64,000 bases of DNA from Bradyrhizobium sp. CSA207 (GTDB lineage: Bacteria; Pseudomonadota; Alphaproteobacteria; Rhizobiales; Xanthobacteraceae): assembly GCF_029051685.1 (NCBI RefSeq), contig NZ_JAACFT010000018.1:62001-126000 (forward strand). The letters are read 5' to 3'. A program made the translations under genes and the position numbers. Positions 42,821 to 51,547 of this stretch are shown here, piece by piece; position 1 is the first letter of the stretch, and every line of letters begins with the position of its first letter. A model generated the notes under the pieces. It was not told where the DNA came from. It was given only the letters and a program-made list of their open reading frames with translations, and ran no database searches.

Positions 42821-43600
42821 GTTGAAAATATTGCCGAGGCTATAGGAAGCGGCGTGAGCTGGTAAGTCGTGACGATCGGCCGCTCTTCCCCCGCATCATA
42901 GTTCTGGCTGGCTATGGCTTGCATAGTTTCGCTTGGATAGTTTCGCGGTGCCTATGATGGTTCGCGCGAAGTCTTTCTGATCGGTGCCGTCCACTGTTGC
43001 ACGATCGGCCAGCGCCCCCCATTCGATTTCGCAGGGCGCTGGTCTGCTGCCGTCAAACACGGCGAACAGAAGAATGCCCGAATGTTGGTCAACTACAATT
43101 TATCCAGAGGGATCTAGCTGAAGCGGCATGGCAATCGGTTCCCATTGAGCAATTGGCGATTGGCAGGAAGCCGGCCGAAGCGCGAGCTATTCGATCCGTC
43201 CTGCTTCGCCTCGCGGACCGCATCGGGACGCGGCTCCGGACGAAGTGCAAGCCCGGTCGAACCGTGACGGTCCGCGATCGCTTCGGTTGGGATGCGATCG
43301 GAGACGGCTCGGCAGCGCTGGGTATTGCTCGTTCCGTGTCGGACGAGTTTCGCAAATTTGCCGAACGGGACTTGTAACCCCGCCGAGCAGTGGTCCTTGT
43401 GCCCCGCGACTTGAACGTAGTTCGAGACCATTCACGTCGTGTCGAGCCGTTCGCATGCGCGATCGTGCATGTGGTGGAGAAGGCAGCTTCGACAGCAGCT
43501 GCCTCACTTGAAGGCCTGCTTCTGCTCGATCTTGAGTATTGCGTGAGCCGAAATTTCGGCGGAACAACAGGCGAAGGCCGTTCGCCGTGGCAATGTGGCG
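42821..43600. other. Gap holding a possible polymerase remnant
   Basis: 780 bases between the small helix-turn-helix gene and the catabolic cluster. Apart from the coding-like fragment at 43118-43377 no feature is evident. Composition rises to the GC-rich style of the following genes near 43.6 kb. Confidence 0.4.
43118..43377 (+). pseudogene. Possible remnant of a Y-family DNA polymerase (DinB) C-terminus
   Basis: A plus-strand stretch reads QSVPIEQLAIGRKPAEARAI and continues with LLRLADRIGTRLRTKCKPGR and TVTVRDRF. This resembles the start of the little-finger domain of DinB proteins (GRRPR....LLALADRVTRRLRAAGRVGRTV-type). The catalytic palm and fingers are missing upstream and the match fades after RDRF, possibly by frameshift, since another frame continues with RSETA where the family has RSHTL. 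If correct it is a decayed fragment. Confidence 0.35.
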
Positions 43601-44437
43601 TCAGTTGCTCGGACCAACGCCGCGGATGGCGAAGGTTGCGGCCTTCAGCTTGGTCATGCCGAACTTATCGAACAGCTTGTCATAGGTGCCGTCGGCGCGG
43701 ATTGCGGTCAGCGCGTCGGCAAAAGCCTGCGCGAGCAGCTTGTCGCGGAAGGCGAAGGTGATGTCGGTGCCGGCGATGTCGCGGACCCAGATCTTGGCGA
43801 TGCCCTTCTGCTCGAGCGAGTTGGCGGTCTCGTTGATATTGAGCGCGGCCTCGAGCTGGCCGGCGCGCAGCGCCGCCGAGGTCGCGGTGACGGTGGTGAA
43901 AGTGCGGAGCTCGATTGGCTTGAGGCCCTTCGCGACCATCTCGGTGTTGAACTCGCGCGCCTTGCGCTCGGTGTAGGTTGCCGATTCGACGCCCACCACG
44001 CGACCGGCGAGATCCTCGAACTTCTCCAGCTTCAGGCTGGAGGTGGGATCAGTGTAGATGCTGATCGCCTGCTGCGCGTAAGGCACGAGGTAGAGCATTT
44101 TTGAGCGCTCCTCGGTCCAGAACAGGCCGGTGTTGATGGCGTCGAAGCGGCCTGAGCGGAGCGCCGGAATCATCGGCGGGAAGTCCATGCGCAAAAACAC
44201 CGGCTCGACGCAGATGCGCTTGGCGATCTCTCTGGCGAGCTCGACATTGAGCCCCTGCAACTCGCCCTTGTCGTCGACGAATTGTTGCGGCGGCAGCGTC
44301 GGGTTGATCGACATCTGCCATTTCGGCGCCTCGATCAAGCTCGATGCCGGCACCTTCGGGCTACACGTTTGGGCGCTGGCCGCTTGGGACAGGCCGATCA
44401 GCAAAGCGAGGGCGGAGAAGGTTCTGAGAAATCGCAT
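43601..44437 (-). CDS. Periplasmic solute-binding protein, family 3 (polar amino-acid type)
   Basis: About 278 residues from ATG 44437 (AGGAG at seven bases), with a Sec signal peptide MRFLRTFSALALLIGLSQAA cut after ASAQ. Family-3 features: QFVDDKGELQGLNVELARE, FDAINTGLFWTEERS, GRVVGVESATYTERKA. It is strikingly similar to the binding protein at 54946-55782 (for instance SINPTLPPQQFVDDKGELQG against SINPTNPPQQFVDKDGQLQG), so the two probably feed the single permease/ATPase pair at 55.8-57.3 kb. It is the last gene of the leftward catabolic operon. Confidence 0.9.
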   Translation of the reverse strand: MRFLRTFSALALLIGLSQAASAQTCSPKVPASSLIEAPKWQMSINPTLPPQQFVDDKGELQGLNVELAREIAKRICVEPVFLRMDFPPMIPALRSGRFDAINTGLFWTEERSKMLYLVPYAQQAISIYTDPTSSLKLEKFEDLAGRVVGVESATYTERKAREFNTEMVAKGLKPIELRTFTTVTATSAALRAGQLEAALNINETANSLEQKGIAKIWVRDIAGTDITFAFRDKLLAQAFADALTAIRADGTYDKLFDKFGMTKLKAATFAIRGVGPSN

Positions 44438-44450
44438 CGAGATACTCCTG

Positions 44451-44996
44451 TCAAGTCGTGGGTGGCAGTTGAGCCGTCTCCGGTCCGACGTCTTCTTCAT
44501 GGTCGTGTGACGCGGCGACCGGCACGCCGCGATCGGCCTGCCGGGTCAGGATCAGCGAGGTGTGGCGGGCCGCCGTCACCACTTCGTCGCGCTGGTTGAC
44601 GAGGTCGAGCGTCTCGATGACGATGCCGCGTTCGGGATTTCGCGTCGGCCGCTTCTCGACGAAGCGGAAGCGCACGCGCAAGGCGTCGCCGGCAACGATG
44701 GGCGCCTTGAATCGCACCTCGTCCCAGCCAAGCGAGGCGACAGAGGTTTCCTCGTACAGCTTCAGCTCAGACTTCAGTCCCTCCATCAGCGACAGGCCGA
44801 ACAGCCCATGACCGATCAGCGCAGAAAAGCCGCGCGAGCGCGCATAGGCGGCATCGATATGAAGCGGATGATGGTCGCGCGTAACGTCGGCGAAGGTTGC
44901 GATGTCGGCCTCCGTCACCGTGTGCACGGCAGTCTCGAACTCCGCGCCGAGCGCGATGTCCTCGTAACGGATATTGATCGGGGCGCTGGCGTCCAT
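44451..44996 (-). CDS. MaoC-family dehydratase
   Basis: A 181-residue hotdog-fold enoyl-CoA hydratase-type protein. The hydratase motif reads ADVTRDHHPLHIDAAYAR with the catalytic Asp and His in place, and ALIGHGLFGLSLMEG is the partner strand. It probably hydrates an unsaturated acyl-CoA made by the acyl-CoA dehydrogenase upstream in the operon. Nine bases separate it from the CoA-transferase gene and 13 from the binding-protein gene. Confidence 0.88.
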   Translation of the reverse strand: MDASAPINIRYEDIALGAEFETAVHTVTEADIATFADVTRDHHPLHIDAAYARSRGFSALIGHGLFGLSLMEGLKSELKLYEETSVASLGWDEVRFKAPIVAGDALRVRFRFVEKRPTRNPERGIVIETLDLVNQRDEVVTAARHTSLILTRQADRGVPVAASHDHEEDVGPETAQLPPTT

Positions 44997-45005
44997 ACGT
45001 ATTCC

Positions 45006-46589
45006 TCAGGCGACCTTGCGCGGCCGCGCCGGCAGGGTCTTGAAGCTCTGCGCGATCCCCATCGGCCCGGAGCGGAAGATGCGTTCGTCCATATCCTTCA
45101 GTTGCGAGCTGATGCGCGGCCGGAAGCCCATATGTGCGAGCACGTCCTCCTCCAGGCGAACGCCTGGCGCGATCTCGGTCAGGGTCACGCTGCCGTTCGC
45201 TAGCTCGAACACGGCGCGCTCGGTGACGTAGCTGACGTGCTGGCCTCGTTGCGCGGCGAGCGAGGCACTGAAGCTGATCTGGCCGACTTGCTGCACGAAT
45301 TTGCGAAAGGCGCCGTCGCGGCGGATGGCGAGGCGGCCGTTCTCGACGCCGATGTCGAGTTTGCCGCCGGTCATGGTACCGCTGAAGATCAGCCGCTTGG
45401 CGTTCTGGGTGATGTCGATGAAGCCGCCCGAGCCGTCGCGGCGGTCGCCGAACCGGGTGACGTTGACGTTGCCGGTCTCGTCCACCTCGGCGAAGGAGAG
45501 AAAGGCGCAGGACAGCCCGCCGCCGTCGTAGAAGTCGAACTGATAAGCCTGGTCGAGGATGACGCGCGGGTTGATCGCGGTGCCGAATTCGCGCGCGTGG
45601 CCCGGCACGCCGCCGATCACGCCGGACTCCACCGTCAGCGTGATCAGGTCGGAGATGCCTTCCTCGGCCGCAACATTGGGGATCATTGCAGAAATTCCCA
45701 CGCCGAGATTGACGACGTCGCGCGGGCGCAGCTCAAAGGCGGCGCGGCGGGCGATCACCCGCCGTTCGGTCAGCGGATCGGGCGCGATCAGCGCCACCGG
45801 TACGCACGTCTCGCCGCACCGCGCCGGATCATAGGTGGTGCCATAAGTCTGCATCTGCTCGGGTTCGAGCACGACGTGATCGATCAGGAAGCCAGGAATC
45901 TTGACCATCTGCGGATGGATCGAGCCGCGCTTGACGATCCGTTTCACCTGGCAGATCACCGTGCCGCCGGCATTGTGCACGGCCTGCGCGATTGACAGAT
46001 CCTCGCGTGTGGTGCCTTCGTGCTCCATGCTGACATAGCCGTCTTCGTCGGCCGAAGTGCCGCGGATGATGGCGACGTTCGGCGGTGCGGGGACGCGGTA
46101 GAGCAGCCACGCCTGGCCGTGCAGCTCGAGCAGATCGATCAGCGGCGCCGTGGTGCGCGCGTTCATGCGGCCCCCGTCCTGGCGAGGATCCATGTAGGTG
46201 TTGAGGCCGACGTGGGTGAGCACGCCGGGATGTTTCGCGGCCATGGCACGGCAGAGCTGGCTCATCACGCCCTGCGGAAAATTGTAGGCGTCGATCAACT
46301 CCTCGCGAACCAGGCGCATGAACGGCACCTGGAGGCCGAAATTGCCGCCGATTACGCGCGCGATCAGGCCTTCATGGGCGAGATGGCACAGGCCCTTCTC
46401 GGTGACGGCGCCGACGCCGGTGATGTTGATCAGCGTCAGCCCGTGCGGGCCTTGGCCGCCGAGGAAGCGCTGTTCCAGCGCATCGAGGATCGCTTCAGCG
46501 ACGCCGGTGCCGCCGTTCCCGCCGACAATCAGCGTGTCGGCATCGCGGATCAGGCCTGCGGCTTGTACCGCGGTGATGATGCTCAGCAT
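45006..46589 (-). CDS. Class I CoA-transferase, fused alpha and beta subunits (YdiF/acetate-type)
   Basis: A 527-residue protein from ATG 46589 with both halves of a 3-oxoacid/acetate-type CoA-transferase. The N-terminal half has VGGNGGTGVAEAILDALE and GHGLTLI-type glycine motifs; the C-terminal half has NLGVGISAMIPNVAAEEG and TVESGVIGGVPG, where the Glu is the residue that forms the CoA thioester. It moves CoA between a short-chain acyl-CoA and a free acid. A longer frame to 46757 would overlap the acyl-CoA dehydrogenase gene and is rejected. Its place in the operon suggests CoA recycling at the end or start of the degraded acid chain. Confidence 0.9.
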   Translation of the reverse strand: MLSIITAVQAAGLIRDADTLIVGGNGGTGVAEAILDALEQRFLGGQGPHGLTLINITGVGAVTEKGLCHLAHEGLIARVIGGNFGLQVPFMRLVREELIDAYNFPQGVMSQLCRAMAAKHPGVLTHVGLNTYMDPRQDGGRMNARTTAPLIDLLELHGQAWLLYRVPAPPNVAIIRGTSADEDGYVSMEHEGTTREDLSIAQAVHNAGGTVICQVKRIVKRGSIHPQMVKIPGFLIDHVVLEPEQMQTYGTTYDPARCGETCVPVALIAPDPLTERRVIARRAAFELRPRDVVNLGVGISAMIPNVAAEEGISDLITLTVESGVIGGVPGHAREFGTAINPRVILDQAYQFDFYDGGGLSCAFLSFAEVDETGNVNVTRFGDRRDGSGGFIDITQNAKRLIFSGTMTGGKLDIGVENGRLAIRRDGAFRKFVQQVGQISFSASLAAQRGQHVSYVTERAVFELANGSVTLTEIAPGVRLEEDVLAHMGFRPRISSQLKDMDERIFRSGPMGIAQSFKTLPARPRKVA

Positions 46590-46605
46590 GACTGCACGCA
46601 CCGCA

Positions 46606-47748
46606 TCACGCGGCCTCCTTCTCAACCTGGCGGGAGATGATGAGCCGCTGGATCTGGTTGGTACCTTCGTAGATCTGGGCAAGGCGCACGTCGCGGAAGA
46701 TGCGCTCGATGCGGTACTCGCGCGAATAGCCGTTGCCGCCGTGGATCTGGAGCGCATTGGAGACGTGCTTCATCGCCATGTCGGTCGTGAACAGCTTGGC
46801 CTGCGCCGCCTCCTTGGCGATCGGCTCGCCGGCATCATGGAGGCGCGCGGCGTGATGGATCAGAAGGCGCGCGGCGGCGATGTCGGTCGACATGTCGGCG
46901 AGCATAAACTGCACCGCCTGGAAACCGATGATCGCCTGGCCGAACTGTTTGCGGTCACGCGCGTAGGCGGTGGCGTCCTCGAACGCAGCCTGAGCCATGC
47001 CGAGCGCCATCGAGGCCATCATCAGCCGGCTGAAGTTGAAATTGCTCATGGCCATCTTGAACGCCTGGTTCTCCGGCCCCATCAGGCTGTCGGCCGGCAG
47101 GCTCACGTCGGAGAAGGTGATCTGGCAGTCTTCAAGGCCGTGCATACCGAGAAGCTCCTCGTTCTTGCCGCGGGCGACGCCGCGCAGGGCGCCGTCGACC
47201 AGCAGACAGGAGATGGCGCGATGGCCAGCATCTGGGCCGGTGCGTGCGAACACCATGATGCGATCGGCGACCCCGCCGAGGGTCACCCAGGCCTTGGTGC
47301 CATTGAGCCGCCAGCCATTGCCGTCGCGCACCGCATTGGTGCGGATGCCTGCAACGTCGGAGCCGTGGTCGGGCTCCGAGACTGCGGTGGCGGGAATGAC
47401 GTCGCCGCTCAGAATTCTTGGGATCAGTTCCTTGTGCGCGTCAGTGCCGTGATGGTCGAAGAAGAGAACTGCCTCGACGGGAATGGCGAAGGCGTTGGCG
47501 ACCGCGCCGGAGCAGCGCGCAAGCTCTTCCATTGTGATGCAGGCCGCCACAGCATCGAGCCCGGCGCCGCCCGCGCCTTCGCGCAGGCAAATGCCGAACA
47601 GGCCAAGATCGGCCATGCCCTTGTAGAGCGCACGGTCGAAACGATCATCGCGGTCGATCGCGGCCGCGCGCGGCAGGATTTCCGCCTCCGCGAAGCGGCG
47701 GGCGGTCTCGCGAAGAGCTTTCTGATCCTGGGTGTAAAAGCGATCCAT
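46606..47748 (-). CDS. Acyl-CoA dehydrogenase
   Basis: A 380-residue FAD-dependent acyl-CoA dehydrogenase: ATAVSEPDHGSDVAGIRT (FAD/substrate segment), GTKAWVTLGG, ARDRKQFGQAIIGFQAVQ, IHGGNGYSREYRIERIFRD and IYEGTNQIQRLIISRQ, with the catalytic Glu in the YEGT motif. It introduces an alpha-beta double bond and passes electrons to ETF (no etf genes in the window). Together with the hydratase and CoA-transferases it forms a beta-oxidation-like module. Confidence 0.93.
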   Translation of the reverse strand: MDRFYTQDQKALRETARRFAEAEILPRAAAIDRDDRFDRALYKGMADLGLFGICLREGAGGAGLDAVAACITMEELARCSGAVANAFAIPVEAVLFFDHHGTDAHKELIPRILSGDVIPATAVSEPDHGSDVAGIRTNAVRDGNGWRLNGTKAWVTLGGVADRIMVFARTGPDAGHRAISCLLVDGALRGVARGKNEELLGMHGLEDCQITFSDVSLPADSLMGPENQAFKMAMSNFNFSRLMMASMALGMAQAAFEDATAYARDRKQFGQAIIGFQAVQFMLADMSTDIAAARLLIHHAARLHDAGEPIAKEAAQAKLFTTDMAMKHVSNALQIHGGNGYSREYRIERIFRDVRLAQIYEGTNQIQRLIISRQVEKEAA

Positions 47749-47760
47749 GGCGAGCTCCCG

Positions 47761-48129
47761 TCAGTCGCTGGCGAGCTTGGAATCGTGGGAGACCTCGCTC
47801 CTGTCGCGGTCGAGGAAATAGACCGCGACGTCGTCACCGGGGACGCCATAGGTGCTGCACACCCCGCGAGTCAGGGCGATGGCGGCGGCGCGGCGCTCGG
47901 CCTCGCTGCGACGGAACGCGTGGACCTTGAGCAAGATGCGTTGGCCGGCGCCTTCAGCCCCCATCACACCGGCATGGGCGTAGTCGTCGGCACCAATCGG
48001 GAGGAAGTAGAGCGTGACCGTGTCCGCACCGACGCCGAATGCCGACATCAGGCCGTCGGTCACCGACCTGGCCAGCGCGGCCTTGCGCTGCGGAGGAACT
48101 TGCGGGGCGAGCACTTCGACATAGGGCAT
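47761..48129 (-). CDS. Tautomerase-superfamily protein (4-oxalocrotonate tautomerase-like)
   Basis: A 122-residue protein with Pro directly after the initiator Met (MPYVEVLAPQVPP), the catalytic N-terminal proline of this superfamily. Two beta-alpha-beta units seem to be present (about 2-58 and 60-115), each with the hydrophobic strand/basic helix pattern, as in fused tautomerases. It probably tautomerises an enol/keto acid intermediate. It starts three bases after the LacI-type gene stop and precedes the dehydrogenase gene by 12. Confidence 0.8.
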   Translation of the reverse strand: MPYVEVLAPQVPPQRKAALARSVTDGLMSAFGVGADTVTLYFLPIGADDYAHAGVMGAEGAGQRILLKVHAFRRSEAERRAAAIALTRGVCSTYGVPGDDVAVYFLDRDRSEVSHDSKLASD

Positions 48130-48132
48130 CGA

Positions 48133-49248
48133 TCAGACCTTCGCGGACTTGGAGGCAGACAATTTGGAGGCAGACAATTTGGACGCAGACGATCTGGACG
48201 GGGACGATCTGGGCTTGCCGGATCTCGCCGGGGGCGCGGCTTCGATCCGGCGGCAGGAATCGCGCTGCACCAGCCGCGCGCCGACGCGATATTCGCGGAC
48301 GCCGTCATTGCCGTTGCCTTTTGCATCCATGCGATGCAGCAGCCGGTCCACGGCCAGATTGGCGAGATCATGCGCGCCGTTGTCGACGATGCTAATGGCC
48401 GGGCGGTGCCATTCGAACCACGGCATGTCCTCGTAGCAGAGCAGCGAGAGGTCGTCAGGTATCGCGATGTTCCGCTCCGCGATGACGCGCAGCGCGCCGA
48501 GCGTTGCCTCGTGATTGGCGACAAAGATCGCGCTCGGCGGGCGAGGGAGGTCGAGCAGCTTGCGGCAGCACGTCGCACCAGTCTCGGGAACGAAATGGCC
48601 GGCAAGAATCAATGTGTCGTCGACAGGGATGCCGGCTTCGCGCAGCGCGCGGACATAGCCGGACAACCGCTCGCGGCCCGACGTGGTGTCCTGGCGGCCG
48701 ACGATCAGTCCGATGCGTCTGTGCCCGAGCTCGATCAGATGGCGCGTGCCGAGATAGGCGCCTTGTGGGTCGTCGGCGAGCACGGTCTCGAGGTCGGTCG
48801 CGTCATCGCGCCGCACCAGGCAGACGATCGGGACGTCCTTTGCCAGGGCCTTGAGCTGCGTGCCGTTCTTTCCCGTCGGCACGACGATCAGACCGTCGAT
48901 GCGGTGATCGACCAGCGTGGTGAGGGTGTCGCTTTCCTGCTCCGGATCGTCACCGCCGATGCACAGCAGCATCTGGTAGCCCAGCGCCTTCAGGCGCGCT
49001 TGCACGACTTCGGCCATCACCTGGAACGAGGCATTGGTGAGATTGTGGACAAGAAGCGCAACGAGCCGCGACTGACCGGTCTTCAGGCCTCGCGCGATCG
49101 GGTTCGGCCGGTAGCCGAGCTCGCGCGCGATGCGCGTCAGGCGCTGCTGCGTGCGCTCGCTGGTCAGGCCGGTTCCGGTCAGCGCGCGCGAGGCGGTGCT
49201 GACCGAAACGCGGGCCGCCTGTGCCACATCTTTGAGCGTGACGCTCAT
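48133..49248 (-). CDS. LacI-family transcription regulator
   Basis: About 371 residues from ATG 49248. The N-terminal helix-turn-helix and hinge are classic: TLKDVAQAARVSVSTASRAL, then ELGYRPNPIARGLKTG. A periplasmic-binding-like effector domain follows (VALLVHNLTNASFQVMAEVV, GLIVVPTGKNG, LIELGHRRIGLIVGR, FVANHEATLGALRVI). The end is a low-complexity tail with tandem SASKL units. A longer frame reaching 49455 would run across the operators and is rejected. It is the first gene of the leftward operon and most likely represses both directions through the palindromes at 49267 and 49354. Confidence 0.94.
   Translation of the reverse strand: MSVTLKDVAQAARVSVSTASRALTGTGLTSERTQQRLTRIARELGYRPNPIARGLKTGQSRLVALLVHNLTNASFQVMAEVVQARLKALGYQMLLCIGGDDPEQESDTLTTLVDHRIDGLIVVPTGKNGTQLKALAKDVPIVCLVRRDDATDLETVLADDPQGAYLGTRHLIELGHRRIGLIVGRQDTTSGRERLSGYVRALREAGIPVDDTLILAGHFVPETGATCCRKLLDLPRPPSAIFVANHEATLGALRVIAERNIAIPDDLSLLCYEDMPWFEWHRPAISIVDNGAHDLANLAVDRLLHRMDAKGNGNDGVREYRVGARLVQRDSCRRIEAAPPARSGKPRSSPSRSSASKLSASKLSASKSAKV
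48149..48208 (-). repeat. Four 15-bp tandem units in the regulator tail
   Basis: TTGGAGGCAGACAAT occurs twice in a row (48149-48178), followed by two diverged units (TTGGACGCAGACGAT, CTGGACGGGGACGAT). They encode the repeated SASKL-like pentapeptides at the LacI-type protein end. The 15-base length keeps the reading frame, so copy number can change without inactivating the gene. Confidence 0.85.
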
Positions 49249-49266
49249 CAAACCTGCCGATAGACT

Positions 49267-49278
49267 GCAAACGATTGC
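49267..49278. promoter_or_regulatory. LacI-type operator 1
   Basis: GCAAACGATTGC, in the context TGCAAACGATTGCAA, matches the TGCAA-N-CG-N-TTGCA form typical of LacI/GalR operators with a central CG. It ends 18 bases before the regulator start codon, so bound protein should block lacI transcription. Confidence 0.8.
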
Positions 49279-49353
49279 AAAAACGCTATGGGCTAATTCC
49301 ACTTGGATCAAGCCCAAAAAGTAGATGGTGTTGCTCAATGCAGAGCCAGATAC

Positions 49354-49365
49354 GCAATCGATTGC
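49354..49365. promoter_or_regulatory. LacI-type operator 2
   Basis: GCAATCGATTGC is a perfect 12-base palindrome with central CG. Its centre lies 87 bases from that of operator 1 and about 76 bases before the aldolase start at 49436, suitable for repressing the rightward promoter or for DNA looping with operator 1. Confidence 0.82.
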
Positions 49366-49371
49366 ATAAAT

Positions 49372-49390
49372 CCTGCGGATATTCCGCAGG
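49372..49390 (+). promoter_or_regulatory. Perfect hairpin in the leader of the aldolase operon
   Basis: CCTGCGGA-TAT-TCCGCAGG is an 8-bp perfect stem with a 3-base loop, six bases after operator 2 and 45 bases before the ATG at 49436. It may be a leader structure of the rightward mRNA or a further protein site; no T-run follows. Confidence 0.55.
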
Positions 49391-49435
49391 AGGCCGCCGT
49401 TCCCTGAATCCACCTGATCACCCGGCAGTTCTCTG

Positions 49436-50341
49436 ATGAAGACGTTCCGCGGCACCTACACCGTCATGATCACTCCGTTCACGCCGTCCGGCGACGTCGA
49501 TGTCGCGGCGCTGCGCGCCTTCGTCGACTGGCAGATCGCCGAAGGAATTCACGGGCTGATCCCGCTCGGTTCGACCGGCGAATTCCTGTCGCTGGACGAT
49601 GACGAGAAGGCGCTGGTTGCCGAAGTCGTCATTAGTCAGGCCGCAGGGCGCGTGCCCGTCCTGATCGGCACCGGCGCGGAGGATACGCGCGAAGTGGTTC
49701 GCCTCAGCCGCCGTGTCGAAAAACTGGGCGCCGACGGCGTCATGATCATTCCGCCGTTCTATTCGACCCCGACCGACGACGAACTAGTCCACCATTACAA
49801 GACGGTTGCGGACGCGATCTCGCTGCCAATCATGGTTTACAACAATCCGGCGACCGCCAATGTCGATCTCAAGCCGCAACTCGTGGCGCGCCTCGCCGAG
49901 ATCGACAATTGTCTCTATATCAAGGAGTCGACGCTGGAGGTGACGCGCGTGCGCGACATCATCCGCCTCTGCGGCGACCAGATGACCGTGTTCGGCGGCA
50001 TTCTCGGCTTCGAATCCTTCGTCGAAGGCGCGCAGGGCTGGGTGGCGGTCGCCTCCAACGTGGTGCCGACGGAGATGGCGCGCATCTTCAGCCTCGTCGC
50101 CGATGAGGGCGCGATCAAGGAGGCACGCGAGCTCTATCTTAAGTACCTGCCGGTGATCGAATTCGTTGGCGGCCAGGCTTATGTGGCCGGCAGCAAGGCT
50201 CTGCTTGGTCATATGGGCTTTGCGGTCGGCAATCCACGTCCGCCGCGGCTACCGTTGCCAGCTGCGCAGGATGCAGCGGCACGCGCCCTGGTCAAGACGT
50301 TTGATCTGGCGTGGCGCGGCGCGCCGGTTGCGGCGGCTTAA
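49436..50341 (+). CDS. DHDPS/NAL-family aldolase
   Basis: A 301-residue class I (Schiff-base) aldolase of the dihydrodipicolinate synthase family. It has the canonical keto-acid-binding loop PLGSTGEFLSLDDDEK, Tyr in MVYNNPATANVDL and the Schiff-base Lys in CLYIKEST. The family includes lysine-pathway DapA and several sugar-acid or keto-acid lyases; as first gene of a LacI-controlled catabolic operon a lyase/aldolase role is more likely than lysine synthesis. Weak ribosome-binding site before ATG 49436. Confidence 0.9.
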   Translation: MKTFRGTYTVMITPFTPSGDVDVAALRAFVDWQIAEGIHGLIPLGSTGEFLSLDDDEKALVAEVVISQAAGRVPVLIGTGAEDTREVVRLSRRVEKLGADGVMIIPPFYSTPTDDELVHHYKTVADAISLPIMVYNNPATANVDLKPQLVARLAEIDNCLYIKESTLEVTRVRDIIRLCGDQMTVFGGILGFESFVEGAQGWVAVASNVVPTEMARIFSLVADEGAIKEARELYLKYLPVIEFVGGQAYVAGSKALLGHMGFAVGNPRPPRLPLPAAQDAAARALVKTFDLAWRGAPVAAA

Positions 50342-50356
50342 ATTGGATGTGAACGG

Positions 50357-51547
50357 ATGAACCTGCTCGACGGCGTCAAGATCCTCAGCTTCAACCATTA
50401 TCTAGCAGGCCCGCTGGCCGCGCAGACGCTCGCCGATCTCGGCGCCGACGTCATCGCGGTCGAGCCGATCGAGGGCGCATTTCAGCGCAACTGGGCGGTC
50501 GCCAATCATTTCGTCGCAGGCGACAGCGTCAATCACCTGGCGACGGGACGTAACAAGCGCAGCATCGCCGTCGATCTCAAGCATCCGGACGGCGTCGTTG
50601 CCGTGAAGAAGCTAGTCGCGGCCGCCGATGTCGTGATGGAGAATTTCCGGCCGGGCACTATGGCCAGACTCGGCCTCGGCTACGACGCGCTGAAGGCGAT
50701 CAACCCCGGCCTGATCTACGCCGTGGCGACTGGCTTCGGATCGGAGGGGCCTTACAAGGATCGTCCGGGGCAGGATCTGTTGCTCCAGGCGATGTCCGGT
50801 CTCGCGATGCGGACCGGGCGCGCCGATGGGGAGCCGACGGCGGTCGGTGCTGTCATCGTCGACCAGCATGCGGCCTCGCTCTATGCCATGAGTATTCTCG
50901 CGGCGCTGTTCGCCAGGACGAAGACGGGGAAGGGGCAGCTTGTCGAGGTCAATCTCTATCAGGCTGCGCTTGATCTTCAGGTCGAGCCGCTGACCGCATG
51001 GCTCAACGGCGCGCCGTCGCCGACGCCGCGCGGTCCGGCCGGCATCGCGGCATGGTTCAGCCCCGGGCCTTACGGCATTCACGCGACGGCAGACGGTCAT
51101 CTCGCGATCTCCATGGCGTCGCCCAAGGCTTTGGCAGTGGCGCTCGGCAGCGAGGCGCTGCAGCAGTTCGGCGACGCCGACAGCTTTTCGAAGCGCGAAG
51201 AAATCACCGGGATCGTCGCGGCGCTTCTGAAACAGAAGGCGACGGCCGAATGGTTGCCCGTGCTTGAAACGGCGCGGATCTGGCACGCGCCGGTGCAGGA
51301 CTATCACGACCTCGAGACCGATCCTCAGCTCAACCATCTCGGTGTGTTCAAGAGCGCGGAGAGTGCAGGGGGCGCACCGATCCGCATGGTCGCGCATCCC
51401 GCGCGCTATGATGGCAAGACGCCGGAGGTGCGGCTGGTGCCGCAGCGGCTCGGCGCTCAGACGCGTGAGGTGCTCGGCGAGATCGGCTACGGCGCCGCCG
51501 ACATTGAGGCCATGGTCGTCGGCAAGGCTGTCGGAGTGGCGCGATGA
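50357..51547 (+). CDS. CaiB/BaiF (class III) CoA-transferase
   Basis: A 396-residue class III CoA-transferase: VKILSFNHYLAGPLAAQTLADLGADVI at the start, FVAGDSVNHLATGRNKRSI, VVMENFRPGTMARLGLGYD, and RPGQDLLLQAMSGL with the catalytic Asp. It activates a carboxylic acid by taking CoA from another acyl-CoA. It lies 15 bases after the aldolase gene and overlaps the acyl-CoA dehydrogenase gene by four bases (ATGA), indicating translational coupling. Confidence 0.93.
   Translation: MNLLDGVKILSFNHYLAGPLAAQTLADLGADVIAVEPIEGAFQRNWAVANHFVAGDSVNHLATGRNKRSIAVDLKHPDGVVAVKKLVAAADVVMENFRPGTMARLGLGYDALKAINPGLIYAVATGFGSEGPYKDRPGQDLLLQAMSGLAMRTGRADGEPTAVGAVIVDQHAASLYAMSILAALFARTKTGKGQLVEVNLYQAALDLQVEPLTAWLNGAPSPTPRGPAGIAAWFSPGPYGIHATADGHLAISMASPKALAVALGSEALQQFGDADSFSKREEITGIVAALLKQKATAEWLPVLETARIWHAPVQDYHDLETDPQLNHLGVFKSAESAGGAPIRMVAHPARYDGKTPEVRLVPQRLGAQTREVLGEIGYGAADIEAMVVGKAVGVAR

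Noticed and set aside
46318..49263. A 981-codon open frame on the plus strand
   Set aside because: It is the antisense of the acyl-CoA dehydrogenase, tautomerase and LacI-type genes; high GC keeps the opposite frame open. Its translation is Arg/His/Gly-rich without any family pattern.
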